Positions 48,541 through 60,130 are shown, numbered from the stretch's first letter. The stretch is 64,000 nucleotides of DNA from Zhengitettix transpicula (GCA_037074705.1 CM073593.1:62537501-62601500); one strand, 5' to 3'. Program-made: numbers and translations. Notes: generated from the sequence alone by a model not told the origin.

Positions 48541-48763
48541 ATGTTTTCTATCCTGCTGAAAGGAAAGCTTTCTAGTAACATTTTCTAAATATTTAACACC
48601 TCACAAAAACAATGTTTTATTTAAAAAATTATATCCTTGCACAGGTTTTGGCACTAACAACGACAACAATTCGTAGTCGAGAATTTTAATAAGTCTAAAA
48701 ATCATGTTACTATCATAAAATTAACTGAAACAAATAATTAATAATTTCTTAAATGAAATTCAC

Positions 48764-48810
48764 CTGAAGATAGGAACAATTTATCCCAAAACGTTGTGTG
48801 GTATTCATAT
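48764..48810 (+). mobile_element. Penelope-like terminus with hammerhead-like motif (family A)
   Basis: CTGAAGA (48764-48770), a GGA/TCC stem, then AAAAC (48788-48792, core G lost) and GTTGTGTGGTATTCATAT, matching the 3' terminus of the element at 15545. Only the terminal segment is present; no coding remnant lies next to it. Confidence 0.55.
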
Positions 48811-49619
48811 CAACACTTTATTTTTCTGTTAATTGACTATTTTATCTTATTATTAATTTAATAATTTCCGCATTTATGTTGAGATGTTTAAGAAATGACA
48901 TGAAGAATTCAATATTGTAGATTAAACTTTCTATTTTATAAACGTATGTATAAATGTATGATTAGCCTTGTCTAGAGATTTAATATCATTCTATAAGGAT
49001 TAAAAAATGTTTTGGTTCACTAATGAATTTTTAAGAATAAATAAATCACAAATTCATCCATAAACTGACTGTCATATTCACCAAATGGATTTGGTAAATT
49101 TCGGACGGAAGTTTCAAATTCGTTACCCAGCAAATAGTGCGAAGCCAAGCGACAATGAAATCAGGAGTTGTGGCAATTAACTAAGGTCGTATATTTCGTG
49201 CAGGGAGACTGTTTCTTTTACTGTGTGGAGAATTTGTTTTGCAAAATGCGAGTTTATAATTTCGACTGAGAAACTGGCATTATCGATTCGGGGTTGAGAG
49301 GAAGAGAGGGTGAATGTCAAACAGACGATGAGAATTTTAAGAAAGAGCGTGCTTGTATGAAATTGTGTACTATAAAATTTATACAATTGTGGAAGATTTG
49401 TCAGTTTTGTAAGAAATGTAAATTCATACTTTCACGGGAAAGTTCAATTTTTCCAGCTTGTTTACCACAAAATTACTACAAAAAATATATTGTGTTACAC
49501 TTATAGTTTTTATTTGCAGCCTTAAATAAAAATAATTCATTACGCAGTGTTGATGTAGTACTAGCATGTTTGTAATTTAACCGTGTTTTGTTTGGTTTAC
49601 ATACACAATATATTGACAG
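48811..49619. other. AT-rich DNA without recognised genes
   Basis: Unrecognised overlapping frames at 49177-49506 only. Confidence 0.5.
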
Positions 49620-50200
49620 ATCTGTGACGCAAGTATGTATTAGTCACAGGCAAATTTATGAAACCTTGATTGCAATCCAGTCGGAGTTTGTTTTTATGGT
49701 CGTGCATGCAATTTGCTCGTTTTGATGAATGTTTATAATTCATCAGCGGCACCGTCTCGTAATTCGAAGTTGATCCTAGTAAGTAATAGTCCCGGCGTCT
49801 GTGCTACCTGCACGGCCGTATATTCTTTGCTAATCAAAATTCATTCCCCGACAGTTTTATGGCCGGTCCGCAACTGTTATTCACAATTACGTAATTCCGC
49901 ATTCATACAAGTTATTGCATTTTGAAGCCCAGCAATACACACGAGGCCTGTTGCCCGGAAATAATTTCCGTACCTGGGATGCAGTTTTCGATAAGCCGAC
50001 CACTACTGATTTACGGCACCCAAGTCCGACATTACGGGCCCTTGCTTTGTTGCCCAATTAAATTTTCACACGTGTCAAAGGCGGGTGTTGGGGGGGATAT
50101 TTATGTGCCCCCAGGGTCCCTCCCTGCGTGACTGCGTTGGGATTGGCTACTGCGGACGCACAATTCCACGGCTCCGCTCCAAGCGTTTTGGTCACTGCAA
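49620..50200. other. Large GC-richer island, candidate conserved non-coding element
   Basis: About 580 bp of balanced sequence with ACAATTACGTAATTCCG, CTAATCAAAATTCATT and CCCAATTAAATTTTCA (50053), then ATATTTATGTGCCCCCAGGG (50097-50116). The last two recur in the same order at 17898 and 17935. Two short plus-strand frames (49713-49925, 49922-50131) have no domains. This is the most enhancer-like block in the window; inferred. Confidence 0.45.
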
Positions 50201-52643
50201 AGTTACCAAATATTTAAAACAATATAAATTGGTGTATTTCTGACTGTCGACCTACTTGGATATGCAAAACTCTACGATCTAACAAGAAATATATTTGGAA
50301 AAATCTTTTAAAAATCTAAACAGAGATAAAGTGTCTAAAATCTTGCATCAACTGACCGTAGATGAGAACTAAATATTTCTTATTAAATTTCACAAGCTGT
50401 TAACTATTTATAACTATATCATATAATTTATATACATATCCTTAACATAAAATGTCATAGATACAAATCGAATATCATTCACCCTTTTATTCTCATGAAA
50501 TTATTTGAATATTAACATTTGACACTAAATGTAATTTACATTTTCCTTTCGACTGATATGTGAAAAACACTTCTTGTCGATCTGGAACGAACATAATCAG
50601 AAAAGTAGACTGTGTCTAAATTTATAAAATAGAATTAAATAATGACATTTATGTGACTGCATATTTATCAGAGAATTAGTCAATAATTTCCTATGAAAAA
50701 TTTATAACAATATAATAAAATATACACTACATTTTTGGGACCTCTTCAGGTATAATGACAATTAAATAATAACTTCGTATTCTAATTATTATAATAAAAA
50801 ATTTTTTACAAACTTGATAATTTATAATACAATTTATATATAAAATAATTTGATATAATATTACAAAAATTAATTACCTGAAATGAATTTCCAAGATTTT
50901 TACACACGTCGCCGACTAAATGACTGTTATATTTATATATCTGTTAATAGAATTTTTTTATTTTAAAATAACATTGGAAATAATACAAACAATGATACAA
51001 TAAATGGATTATAATAACAAGGAATCATAAATTCTTTTTAAATTGTTGGTAACTTTTTTAACATTTACGGCCAAATAATTTTATGTTCGTAATATGCAAT
51101 ATTTCGTTCATAAATGTGTAATAATATTTAAATTCCTGATCTTAAAATTTTATATTATTCCAATGAAAATTAATTTTTTTTAAATAAATATGTGTGTACA
51201 CATCTAAATAATTTTGGACGTTAAATTGCAATATTCAAGTCCATAATAAGACTCAAATAGATTATAGTACCCATTTCTGCAATTAATTTTACATTATATT
51301 AATGTAAGTTGAATTTAATAGACTATTATAAGAGTAATTATAAGAAATGAAGTTTAATAGTGAAAGGTATTTGGCCCACGAAACGTAAATGAATATTCTT
51401 AATTTAATTTAATATTGATAAAATTTTCTTGCAAAGATTATGGTAAGATGTATTTATCTGGTTTGATTTTTAATCGTTTTTATTTTATAATCTTTAAAAA
51501 TGGAAGAAAAATTTCACCTTCTTGGTAGTTTGGTAATATCATAAGTAAACACCTAAAACTTTCACTTAAAGCATGGAAGATTAGAGAAATTAAAGTCTGT
51601 TACGTTAATTTGTAGGATGGTTTTATGATCATGGTTCAGCTTACTCAGAAGCGACAAGTTAAGGCACAAACACAAATAGGAGACATGAACAAAGAAACAA
51701 CATCATTTCAAAGTGCTTCTTTCCAGCAATGTTTACAGTCAATGGGGCACATAACCGCACTTATTTACGTGTTTCATCTTCTATACAGACATCATGCAAG
51801 ACATTAAATTCTCACAATGTTCAGTATTTATCAAATCGTTCACAGTTCATTCCTGAATAAATGTTAGACAATTTACAAGCTTGAAATTCATTATGTTTCA
51901 TGATGGTATTCTTGAAGTAATTATAACATAATGCTTGAAAAGGTCATAATTGAACAATAATATTGTATCTCCTTCATGACTCCAGTACTCCAAGAGCTCA
52001 CCATAATTTATTCTGGATGTATGTATTTTAATGACATATGATTTCCGAATGACATACCAAGCCTTCAATGATATGCCTCATGTATTTCATGTTTTTGATA
52101 ATTTTGCCTCGAGAAATTAACGTGATTACCAATTCAAACGTGACGTGTAGATGTCAAATACATTTCACTAAAGTTACTAAAGTTATTAAAACACAAGAAA
52201 CTCTTCATGTAATCGGACAACCTTCATATTTGATATTTGGTAATTAAAATTTAGAACCCCCGGTCCTTTCTCCATTTGAATTCACCCGTTAAATTCCATT
52301 GTAAATTTTATGAATGAGGAAGCATGTTATAACGTTGGACGTATGATTGTCATTTTTAAATAAAACTCTGAAATACATCTATTTCCTGGCCAGTTGTAGA
52401 AATCTTTCTGTCACTGATATTGTCATAAAATTCGTTTCAAATATTACTTTTAATTTTAACTTTTACATTTGAATGTTTTGAAACGTAAATGTTATGGACC
52501 ATATCGGTGTGGCCCAATGTTCATCCGTAATTTTCAAATCGTTTGCTATCATTTATGGACGTTCGTTGCTTTAGTCTAAATCAATAATAGTATTGAACGA
52601 CAGTTTCTGTAGGTTATCAACTACGAGATTTCTGTTCAAGATC
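50201..52643. other. AT-rich DNA without recognised genes
   Basis: Nothing supported. A lone CTGAAGA-GGTCCC-AAAAA half-motif on the minus strand (50743-50749 leftward) is discussed among the rejected items. Confidence 0.5.
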
Positions 52644-52665
52644 ATATATATATATATATATATAT
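52644..52665. repeat. (TA)n microsatellite
   Basis: About 11 TA dinucleotides. Confidence 0.95.
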
Positions 52666-52818
52666 CCCGCAAACTCTAACTTAATCCAACCGTTGCTCTC
52701 TAATGGTTATTTACAATTGTTAATGTAACAGGATTTATAAATAATATAAATATTGAATTGAAGAAGTAGATTCGACACCCCAATGTAATCCTTTATATCG
52801 TGATAGCACCTATTTGTT

Positions 52819-53100
52819 ATGTATAAAATAGAATGCATGGATTGAAAATCAGTTTACATTGGTCAAACTAAGCGAGCTTTGAAAATCAGGATCAAGGAAA
52901 ATAAGGTTAATTACAAACTTCCCGACGAAAAACATTCAGTTTTAACAAATCATAGTCCAATATACATTTCTCAATTTTACTGGAATAATGTCAGAAATGT
53001 TGACGTCAAACCCAACTATAACACCTTATTTATCTCGGCGTTGATCAATATGAGACTGAATAATAATTTACCCTTAATGTTCAGAGTGGTACATATGTAC
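52819..53100 (+). pseudogene. Penelope-like GIY-YIG endonuclease fragment
   Basis: In one frame from 52819: YKIECMD, an in-frame TGA at 52843, then VYIGQTKRALKIRIKENK, the GIY-YIG core with intact YIG and Arg. The C-terminal extension follows: FYWNNVRNVD, KPNYNTLFISALINMRLNNN. This matches the layout of the endonuclease at 15903-16330 and its broken tail. The RT, the residues before GIY and the element's 3' terminus were not found, so it is a short 5'-truncated relic. The frame stays open to 53214, but residues past about 53100 are not recognisable. Confidence 0.7.
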
Positions 53101-53889
53101 TTAGTAAAATATATGACCTCCTACTGGGTACTTGAAATCCTTGCCCTTTTTGGTCTATTATATTTTACAGTTTCCCACACATATAGTTTATTACTTGAGA
53201 ATAACAATTTGTAGAAGAAAGCTTGTACGATTTTTCATATTTGTTTTGTCTGTTTATGGTTAATTATATGTATAATAATTTCATTAATACTACATGTTTT
53301 AATAACAGTTTAATTAAAATTTTCAAACGTTTATGCTTGGACTATAATATTACTGCTGAAATAGCAAACAATTCATGTTATGAATATATGAAAAACTGTC
53401 CATAAATTATCCTAAAAAAATAGAAGAATTTTTTAATAGTTCAGCATTAGTCAGAATGACACACTACGTTGAGAAATATATAGGAGGGAATACAATTGGT
53501 ACGTAAAATCGATTCATTAGATTTTCGGTAATATACTGACTTCGGTTTCTGCCAAATTGACTATTACATCAATCCAGTCATTGCAGTCTTTCCATCTTAC
53601 GTCGTTGGACTCGTATTTAATCTAGTGGAATATAGTTAATATAAAAATAATAACTGTTATGCATGTGGATCAAAGACATTAAGAAAACGATAAGAACTAA
53701 AAGGATTAAAGTAGACTAACGTAGAGAATTTTTAAAAAATAATAAGCAAGAATTAGTCCGTATTAGTTTCGTAAAATCAATCTTTAATGTTTGTAGAAAC
53801 AACAGATATTTCCAGAATAAAAAGCCTCAATTTGTGGAGTGTACTGAAACCATGTTTTAGGTTAATAATATTTCTAGATGTGAGAAACT
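53101..53889. other. AT-rich DNA without recognised genes
   Basis: Nothing seen; a 60-codon frame at 53223-53405 is unrecognised. Confidence 0.5.
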
Positions 53890-54115
53890 ATGTAGTGAAG
53901 GTAAGAGTGCGATCGTCTCTGCCACCGGCAGTAATTACAAGTAATGGTGCGATTGTCTGTGTCGCGATAGCTGTGCTGGCACAATGGCTGACTTTATGCA
54001 TGCTGCTCTCTATTGTGCCTCGTTCTTGCGCCAAGAGCGGCCTTGTCACGTTCTGCCTGTTAATCTTGCTACCAGCTCCGGCTTAGCTTTGTCTGTCGTT
54101 TGTACGACAGAGCCA
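53890..54115. other. GC-richer island, candidate regulatory element
   Basis: Contains GGCAGTAATTAC (53927-53938), also found at 60011-60022 and, as GGCAGTAATTA, at 62707-62717. GTAATGG follows closely, as AAGTAATGG does in the island at 59865. The frame 53787-54086 has no recognised domain. Confidence 0.35.
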
Positions 54116-54482
54116 CTATATTAATTATCATCTAAAATGACTTAAATAGCAAGAGAGAACTAAATCTCAGAGCTGCAATTTACGGAATTCAAAGGCGTGA
54201 CATATCTCGTACTTCTCTATAAGACAAGGCTAACTACAAAATACACGAATGTTTTGCTGATCCATCAAAACTTACCTTACAATATCTTATATACCGTCTA
54301 TTACACATTAGTTTCCTATTAATTACTATTCACTTTCAATTTCATCAATTTTTAAATTAATCACGAATCACATTAAAATCATATTACATTTATAACATAA
54401 TTTGATAATATATAGCGTATTGGATGAGGCTAAAATTTTTAAAAATATTTTTCAATTGGAGACATGGTATATTAATGTCATG
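54116..54482. other. AT-rich DNA without recognised genes
   Basis: Nothing seen. Confidence 0.5.
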
Positions 54483-54790
54483 CATGTTGTGGCCCTCCCC
54501 TCTAAAAGCACAGGAAGGGAATTTTTAAGGGGTGATGCGGAAGAAAACGGCAGGCCAAGTGTTAACTAGGACTTCTATATATAGTTTTAGGATCATTCCC
54601 AGCTTCCGCTTAAAAGTGGTGCAGGACAAACTCAAGAAAAACTGCATCAGGTATGTTGGGCTGATGTTACTTGTCCCACGCCCTTCCGTTGACTGGAGTG
54701 GAACGCTTCGACTACTGTAGGAGGCAGGTGGCCGACTGTTCTAATAGGAACATGGGAAAACTCTTGCCGTATGCGCAAGGTCTGCGATTC
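54483..54790 (+). mobile_element. Interspersed repeat family X, copy 5
   Basis: The most diverged of the five. GGAAGGGAATTTTTAAGGGG, GTCCCACGCCCTTCCGTTG, AGGAGGCAGGTGGCCGACT and TATGCGCAAGGTCT keep the family order; the left end is degenerate. Confidence 0.75.
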
Positions 54791-56036
54791 CTAAAAAAAA
54801 ACAGAGGTGCCTCAGTTTCTGGGAACCTTTTATTCAAGATTAAATTACATATTGATCTGTATCCTTCTGACTTCTACGATGTTGTGCCCATCACATAGCC
54901 AGTAGATGATAAGGAAACTTAAAGAATTAACAGGAGCCACGTGAGATCAGTAGCTTTGAAACATCGGCAAAGGACTGCTATTCGTCTATTATTATCATTA
55001 AATAATTGTGAGAACTACAAAGCAATGGATTAAGGTATTTAAATAAGAGAAAAATAAGATAACGTAGAACTTTACATAGGCAATAACTAACGCAAAAACG
55101 AAAAATTATTCTGCTATGAGGCATATGAAATGAAAGGTTTAGCAAGGATGAACTTTAGTTATAAATCAATTAAAAGAGTTGTCAACGTTACAGTAACATC
55201 TATCGATTTCCCATTAACATAAGCTAATCATGAATCCAAATGGGAATGTCACAAGGACAATACCCATGAAACCGCAAGCAGAACTCGTCCCATTCAAAAA
55301 CTTACGTCAGGGATAAAATACAAACGCTTGTATAACGAAGGTCTTTATAATTATATTTACATTTTTAAGCATAAAAGTTTTTTTAATAAGTCACTGTTCA
55401 TATTCAACGTCCCTATAGCTAATATAAAATTACTATTTACAATTTTTAATAATTCAATAAATTAAATTCATCTATATACAAGTAATCTCTATAATATAGT
55501 ATTTATTATTAGGTAAATAATAGATTTGGACTGTACTACTAAATTATTTTACCACTTAACTTATAATCCAAGTTATGAATTAATTTTACCGGATTTTATT
55601 TTCACGATTAATCATATACATTTGATATACGTCAGGAAACAAATTGGTTCCATATTCTTTGTTAGCTTTACGTCAGAATTTCGTCACAATAAGACGTTAT
55701 ACAATGTTTCCGTGTACTTTAGTGAATGTAACAAGAAATCGGCTCTGAGTCCGCCTAAATTGAACCTGGGTATATTAAGTTTTAAGAATTAATTGTAACT
55801 TGAGAGGAAACACACAATCCCGAAATAGATAAATTTAGTACGACTAAAAATTTATTAAAAAAAGGTTTTTTTATATACAGAAGAAAAATTAATTACTTCC
55901 ATAATTCACTGCCATGACGCGTTACATTGAAATTAGTTGGCTGTGCACAGAAAACTGAGGAGGTAACAGTTAAGGAACAAAACATTTTTTAACATTACAA
56001 AACATAATATAGTATTAATATGAACGATTACACTGC
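54791..56036. other. AT-rich DNA without recognised genes
   Basis: An 88-codon frame at 55526-55792 is unrecognised. Nothing else seen. Confidence 0.5.
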
Positions 56037-56072
56037 CTTTAAAATGGTGCCAGAATAAGACACCGAAACGTT
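56037..56072 (+). ncRNA. Decayed hammerhead-like motif
   Basis: CTTTAAAA in place of CTGAAGA, then T, stem GGTG (56046-56049), loop, stem CACC (56061-56064), GAAAC (56065-56069) and GTTG. One core half is lost. It resembles a Penelope terminus but has no coding remnant nearby. Confidence 0.3.
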
Positions 56073-56189
56073 GCTGTCTTAATCAATTGCCCAGCTGGAA
56101 ACCTGATCAGTGTTTCTTAATTCAACTCAGAAAAAAAACCTTCGATCTTTAATCAAATAAATTAGTATCCACGACAGCAATATTATATG

Positions 56190-56345
56190 GATCCCGAGTT
56201 TTGATTAATTAATTTCAGTCTGGTCATAGCGTATCTGGCCGTCTGACCAAAATCCTTTGACAGATAAGCTTTGTCAGGTCCAGCCTTTGGTAGTGTTACA
56301 TTCATTATCAAGCCAGGTCATGATTAACTAAATGCAAATCTGCAG
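56190..56345. other. Candidate regulatory patch
   Basis: Two TGACAG/TGTCA-type TALE cores (TTTGACAGATAAGCTTTGTCA) and an octamer-like ATGCAAAT near the right end, in balanced sequence. Inferred. Confidence 0.25.
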
Positions 56346-56948
56346 ATTGACTACAACTATCTTATATTTGGTTTACGCCTGTAAATCAAGGCGTTATTAT
56401 AAAAATTATATGTCATTAAGTTGATATTTACAAATATGGACTTAATTCCCCGTTATAATTCTAAATATATATAATGGTGAAACAGACAGAAAAGGTTTAC
56501 ATAGTTGACAAAAACAATTCATAGAATTAAAACAATATACTAAAATATTTTCGGTTACGACAGACATCGAAGCCAGACGACGATTTTTGAAATGTATTTA
56601 ATATGTTATAATAGAAAAATATTTTTAAATTCTGTTGGTTGAAAATATCGGAGGGAAAAATAATCAATTTTTTCAGACTATCCAACGTCAGTTGAAAAAT
56701 TTTTACATTAAGTTATCAACTTCTTTTCCCCTTTTTCTCAACTACTGTTAACCTGAATTAGTCACAAATTATAGACGATGCGTAGTGATTTATTATTTTT
56801 ATTGTATAGCCAATTAATAATCCTAGTTACTGTTGTTTCGAGTGTGTTTTTAACTCGTCTTAACTGTAAACAAATAATATAAAGCAAATGTATATTTTCC
56901 AGGAGAATTTGTTGAATGTAGATTTCTGGGGCTTAACCCGGGTTACAA
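56346..56948. other. AT-rich DNA without recognised genes
   Basis: Nothing seen. Confidence 0.5.
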
Positions 56949-56978
56949 CGTTTCAATAGATAGTTCAACCATCATCAA
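56949..56978 (-). ncRNA. Decayed hammerhead-like motif, minus strand
   Basis: TTGATGA (one base off CTGATGA), a 17-base segment without a good stem, then GAAAC (56954-56950) and GTTG. Probably a Penelope terminus relic. Confidence 0.25.
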
Positions 56979-57258
56979 ATCATAGGAAATGGACTGGTAC
57001 GGGCGTTACTTAAAGTTATGCTTGAAAGATCAACTGTGACAGATTAAATTTATTGAATTTAGAAATTATCACAGTAGACACGTAAATAAATGTTCATTTT
57101 TGACAATAATAAAATAAAAGTGAAATTAAATTTTTGTACAAAATAATTTTTGTTACTGCCACGAACATTTTTTTGTAATATTTAACACAATAGTTTTATG
57201 CTACTAATAAAAAAATATCAAAGAAAATGAAACATTATTATTTTCTGTAGAAAAATTC
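56979..57258. other. AT-rich DNA without recognised genes
   Basis: Nothing seen. Confidence 0.5.
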
Positions 57259-57290
57259 CTGAAGAAGATACCAAAAAGGTATCGAAACGT
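57259..57290 (+). ncRNA. Hammerhead-like motif with perfect helix II, isolated
   Basis: CTGAAGA (57259-57265), one extra A, stem GATACC (57267-57272), loop AAAAA, stem GGTATC (57278-57283), GAAAC (57284-57288), GT. It has the best-paired helix II of all motifs in the window. No Penelope-like coding remnant was seen nearby. Helices I and III are not obvious in the flanks. Confidence 0.5.
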
Positions 57291-57599
57291 ATTCTTAAAT
57301 ATAAATGAAAAAACGTGTCATCAATTGTTTTATTTATTCAAAACAGTCGTTAAATTAAAACTTATTACTACTATCAGTACAGTTTATATTGTGTACTTGT
57401 TATTATACATAAAAATTCAGCTATATTAAATTAGTCATGTTGACTGAATTTTCAATAGAAATAAAAATAGAAATCAGTTGCATACTTTATCATACTATTT
57501 ATAAATTTGAGACGCTAAAAGCATATAAAGCATCAACAAAAACTCCAAAAATATTACAGAGATTTAATACAAAACATGATTGCCAATATCTATAATTCT

Positions 57600-57900
57600 T
57601 TGATTTATTTCACGCTGGAACAAATTATTGGAGTGTGTTGACTGAGAAAATACGGAAGATAAAAGCAGGACCTGAGACTCTCACATCTTTCCTCCCGGGC
57701 GTAGAAACACTCCAAGTGGAAATAACATCTGTTGAAGTGTTAATGATTCGTACGGTTTCTTTGTATCAGACAACGAAGGGTGCATAATAATACAAGGGAA
57801 ATGGCTGAGCAGATTAGAGGCTGAGCTGGGATCAGGCAACATAGCTCCTGGGTTGCGTCTCATGACAGGTAGCGAAGCTCCGCTAAGCACAATCAAGAGA
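57600..57900. other. GC-richer island, weak regulatory or coding candidate
   Basis: Balanced sequence with a plus-strand stretch of about 40 open codons (57660-57785) and an unrecognised minus-strand frame. No trusted splice sites. Possibly a non-coding element upstream of the gene at 58864. Confidence 0.25.
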
Positions 57901-58863
57901 TTACATTGAAGTAGCGTTTCGCTTCAGTTTCCAAGACATAATCAACCAAATAATGGAATTAAACATTTGTTTTACACCAAAAAATTCCTATTTCACATCT
58001 TTTGTTTAATACAAATAATTAATTTTATCGATTTCGATTCTTAGTATAAATTATTTATAAAATTTCCGTACCTTTCCTAAATTTGATTTTAAATGTTAAT
58101 ATTTCTTATCTGTTTATGATTAGCGATTTATTTTAATTCCTTATTCAAATTCTCGTTCATATTAAAATTGTCATATTTTTGTACTGCTTTATGTGTAACA
58201 TTTTCCAAATTCGTTCGATAATTTTGTCTGGAGTAGATAAAAGAACTTCATGCTTTAATAATGACGTGACACCCAAAAAGCGGGCATTATTTTGTGTTTC
58301 CGTTTTATCACATGAACCATGGGGTTGTTCAAATATTTCTCCAATTAAGCAATGACATATCAACTTCACGCTTTGAATCACGTAAATCGAATGAAGCCTG
58401 ATTATTTTAAACCAAAAAATATAAACTATCGGTTTTTCATGTATCCACGTATAATTCAAAAATGTTAATTTATAACACTCATTAAAAATAATTTTTTGCT
58501 TTGATTCCTTCAATCCTGTAAACTAGCAGTGAAAATGTTTCAATAGCCATTTATTAGTGTAAATCAGAAAATTACAATACGACGTTCTAAAACATATATA
58601 TTTATCATACAAATGATAAATATATATTTGGTTGGAAACTGAAAGTATAAAATTACTCGAGATGAGTTTACTGTAACCGTCTACACAATAATTAACACGG
58701 GGTGAATTATTCCATCCTGTTCGCTGCGCCGGAATCCGAGCCAGAGAACAACGCTGAGACCTGCCCAAGAGAAGGTCCACGTTGTTGTTTCATTGCGGCA
58801 ACATTCTGCACAACGTCGCTGAAAATTTTCAAATTGATTTACTGACAATTTCTTTTTAATTAG
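57901..58863. other. Mostly AT-rich; presumed intron before the exon at 58864
   Basis: No earlier exon was recognised. The last 25 bases are a pyrimidine-rich tract (TTTCTTTTTAATTAG) forming the 3' splice site, with a branch-point-like ACTGAC just upstream. The unrecognised minus-strand frames at 58157-58780 are not supported as genes. Confidence 0.4.
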
Positions 58864-59215
58864 GTCACTCCAAAGGAAGCTACTGTTGCATTTTTAAAGA
58901 TGGTCCGAAATAAGTTACTTAAAAATTCATCAAAATACTTGCATTATCTTCCTGTTGATCCAAGTACATTCACCCATGATATTAGGTAATTATTACCTTT
59001 CATGAAGTGAATTGATCTACTAGCTATTTAATTACATGTTTTTTTTTGCTTTTAGGAGAAAAGATGATAGCAAGTCAGAGTTTTACAAATCAACATCAAC
59101 GAATGGAGACTGCGAAAGACTTTTGGATGATTTTGAATTATCTTCACAAACCGTTGTGCATGGGTCAAGGCTTCCGAGGACTTTCTTTCCTCAAAAAGAA
59201 TTACATCCAACTTAG
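58864..59215 (+). CDS. Last two coding exons of an unrecognised gene
   Basis: Exon at 58864-58985 (122 bp), intron at 58986-59055 (70 bp, GTAATT...TTTTAG with a long T tract), exon from 59056 with the stop TAG at 59213-59215. In the upstream exon only one frame is open (40 codons plus two bases); the other two have stops. Splicing keeps that frame (AG|G makes Arg) and runs on for 53 codons. The 94-residue C-terminus is hydrophilic, rich in Lys, Ser and Thr, with a LLDDFELSSQ stretch and a LPRTFFPQ stretch near the end. I see no transmembrane segment, Cys pattern or catalytic motif, and I do not recognise the family. Earlier exons must lie upstream, perhaps outside the window. The consistent phase across a canonical intron is the main support. 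A retained fragment of a dead gene is the alternative. Confidence 0.55.
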
Positions 59216-59564
59216 CACCGAATGACCGTGTGGAAGCTGGATTGGTATATTCAAAATTTTGAAGACAATTCAGGTAATGTCAAAATTTCTTCTGTTAAGT
59301 ACCTTCATGAATCTCGTTCTTAATGCTCTGTTCATGGATTGGCAAATCTCGACCCATATTATGATGAGAGACATGTCTCATAAATTTTAATAGTACATTA
59401 AAAGCCTGAGACGATAGTAACATTTTTTGTAAATTAATATTATCTCTTTCGTGGTGTTATAAAATGATTTTCAGTCAAACTATTGGCGCTGAACAATTGA
59501 AAAGAGAATTCCGTTATAAATACTCAAATTCTATGGTTAAATCCGTTATTTTTGAGTTAATAAA
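59216..59564 (+). other. Candidate 3' UTR of the gene ending at 59215
   Basis: AT-rich sequence after the stop, containing an unused donor-like CAG|GTAATG at 59273. It runs to the first AATAAA at 59559-59564. Inferred from position only. Confidence 0.3.
59559..59564 (+). terminator. Candidate poly(A) signal
   Basis: AATAAA about 345 bp after the stop codon at 59215. This hexamer is common by chance in AT-rich DNA. Confidence 0.25.
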
Positions 59565-59864
59565 TATTTTGTGTATGAAACTGTGAAATCGTGAATTTTA
59601 GAAATATTTAATTTGTGAACCTATTATTCAAGGTAGTAAATCAGCTTATTGTGTTGTAGTATTCGAGTCATTAAAAAGTTTATGACTCGGCGAACTTCAA
59701 CATAGAACTTTATATTTCTCACAAATAACTATAACTATAACTTATAATATATATTTTTTATTATACTGTATTATTTCTCTTCGGTGGTAAGTCATTACAG
59801 TTGCATGTATTAAATTATTACATAACCATCGTTGCGTATCACTCACAAGCTCACAACGTTTTGC

Positions 59865-60130
59865 GTTTAATGGCCGCAAATGTAAACAACGACCGTTCGC
59901 GGAGTAGGGAGTATAGATCAAAGTCGAAAGAAATTTCCTTCGCCGATTTACTGGCTGCTGATGCGCTAATCACACAAGTAATGGCTTTACCGGCAGATGA
60001 GGTCTGCACAGGCAGTAATTACGCAGCGAGATTTAATGACACCTGCCTCGTATAATGAGTTATCGGCTGGCGTTGTCTAATGAACCGGAGCCCGGTCGCT
60101 GCGACTTCTGCTCATTATTAGCTTCCAACA
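59865..60130. other. GC-richer island, candidate regulatory element
   Basis: Contains GTAAACA, GCTAATCACACAAGTAATGG, GGCAGTAATTACGCAGCG (60011 on) and ATTTAATGACACC. A plus-strand frame through it (59801-60055) has no recognised domain; the shared TAATTA-containing word argues for a non-coding role. Confidence 0.4.

Noticed and set aside
50725..50749. Minus-strand CTGAAGA-G-GTCCC-AAAAA, a hammerhead half
   Set aside because: No GGGAC partner and no GAAAC follow, so only one half of the motif is present.
52879..53214. Independent 111-residue gene
   Set aside because: Its first half is a GIY-YIG endonuclease tail of a Penelope-like relic, with a stop just upstream and unrecognisable sequence after about 53100.
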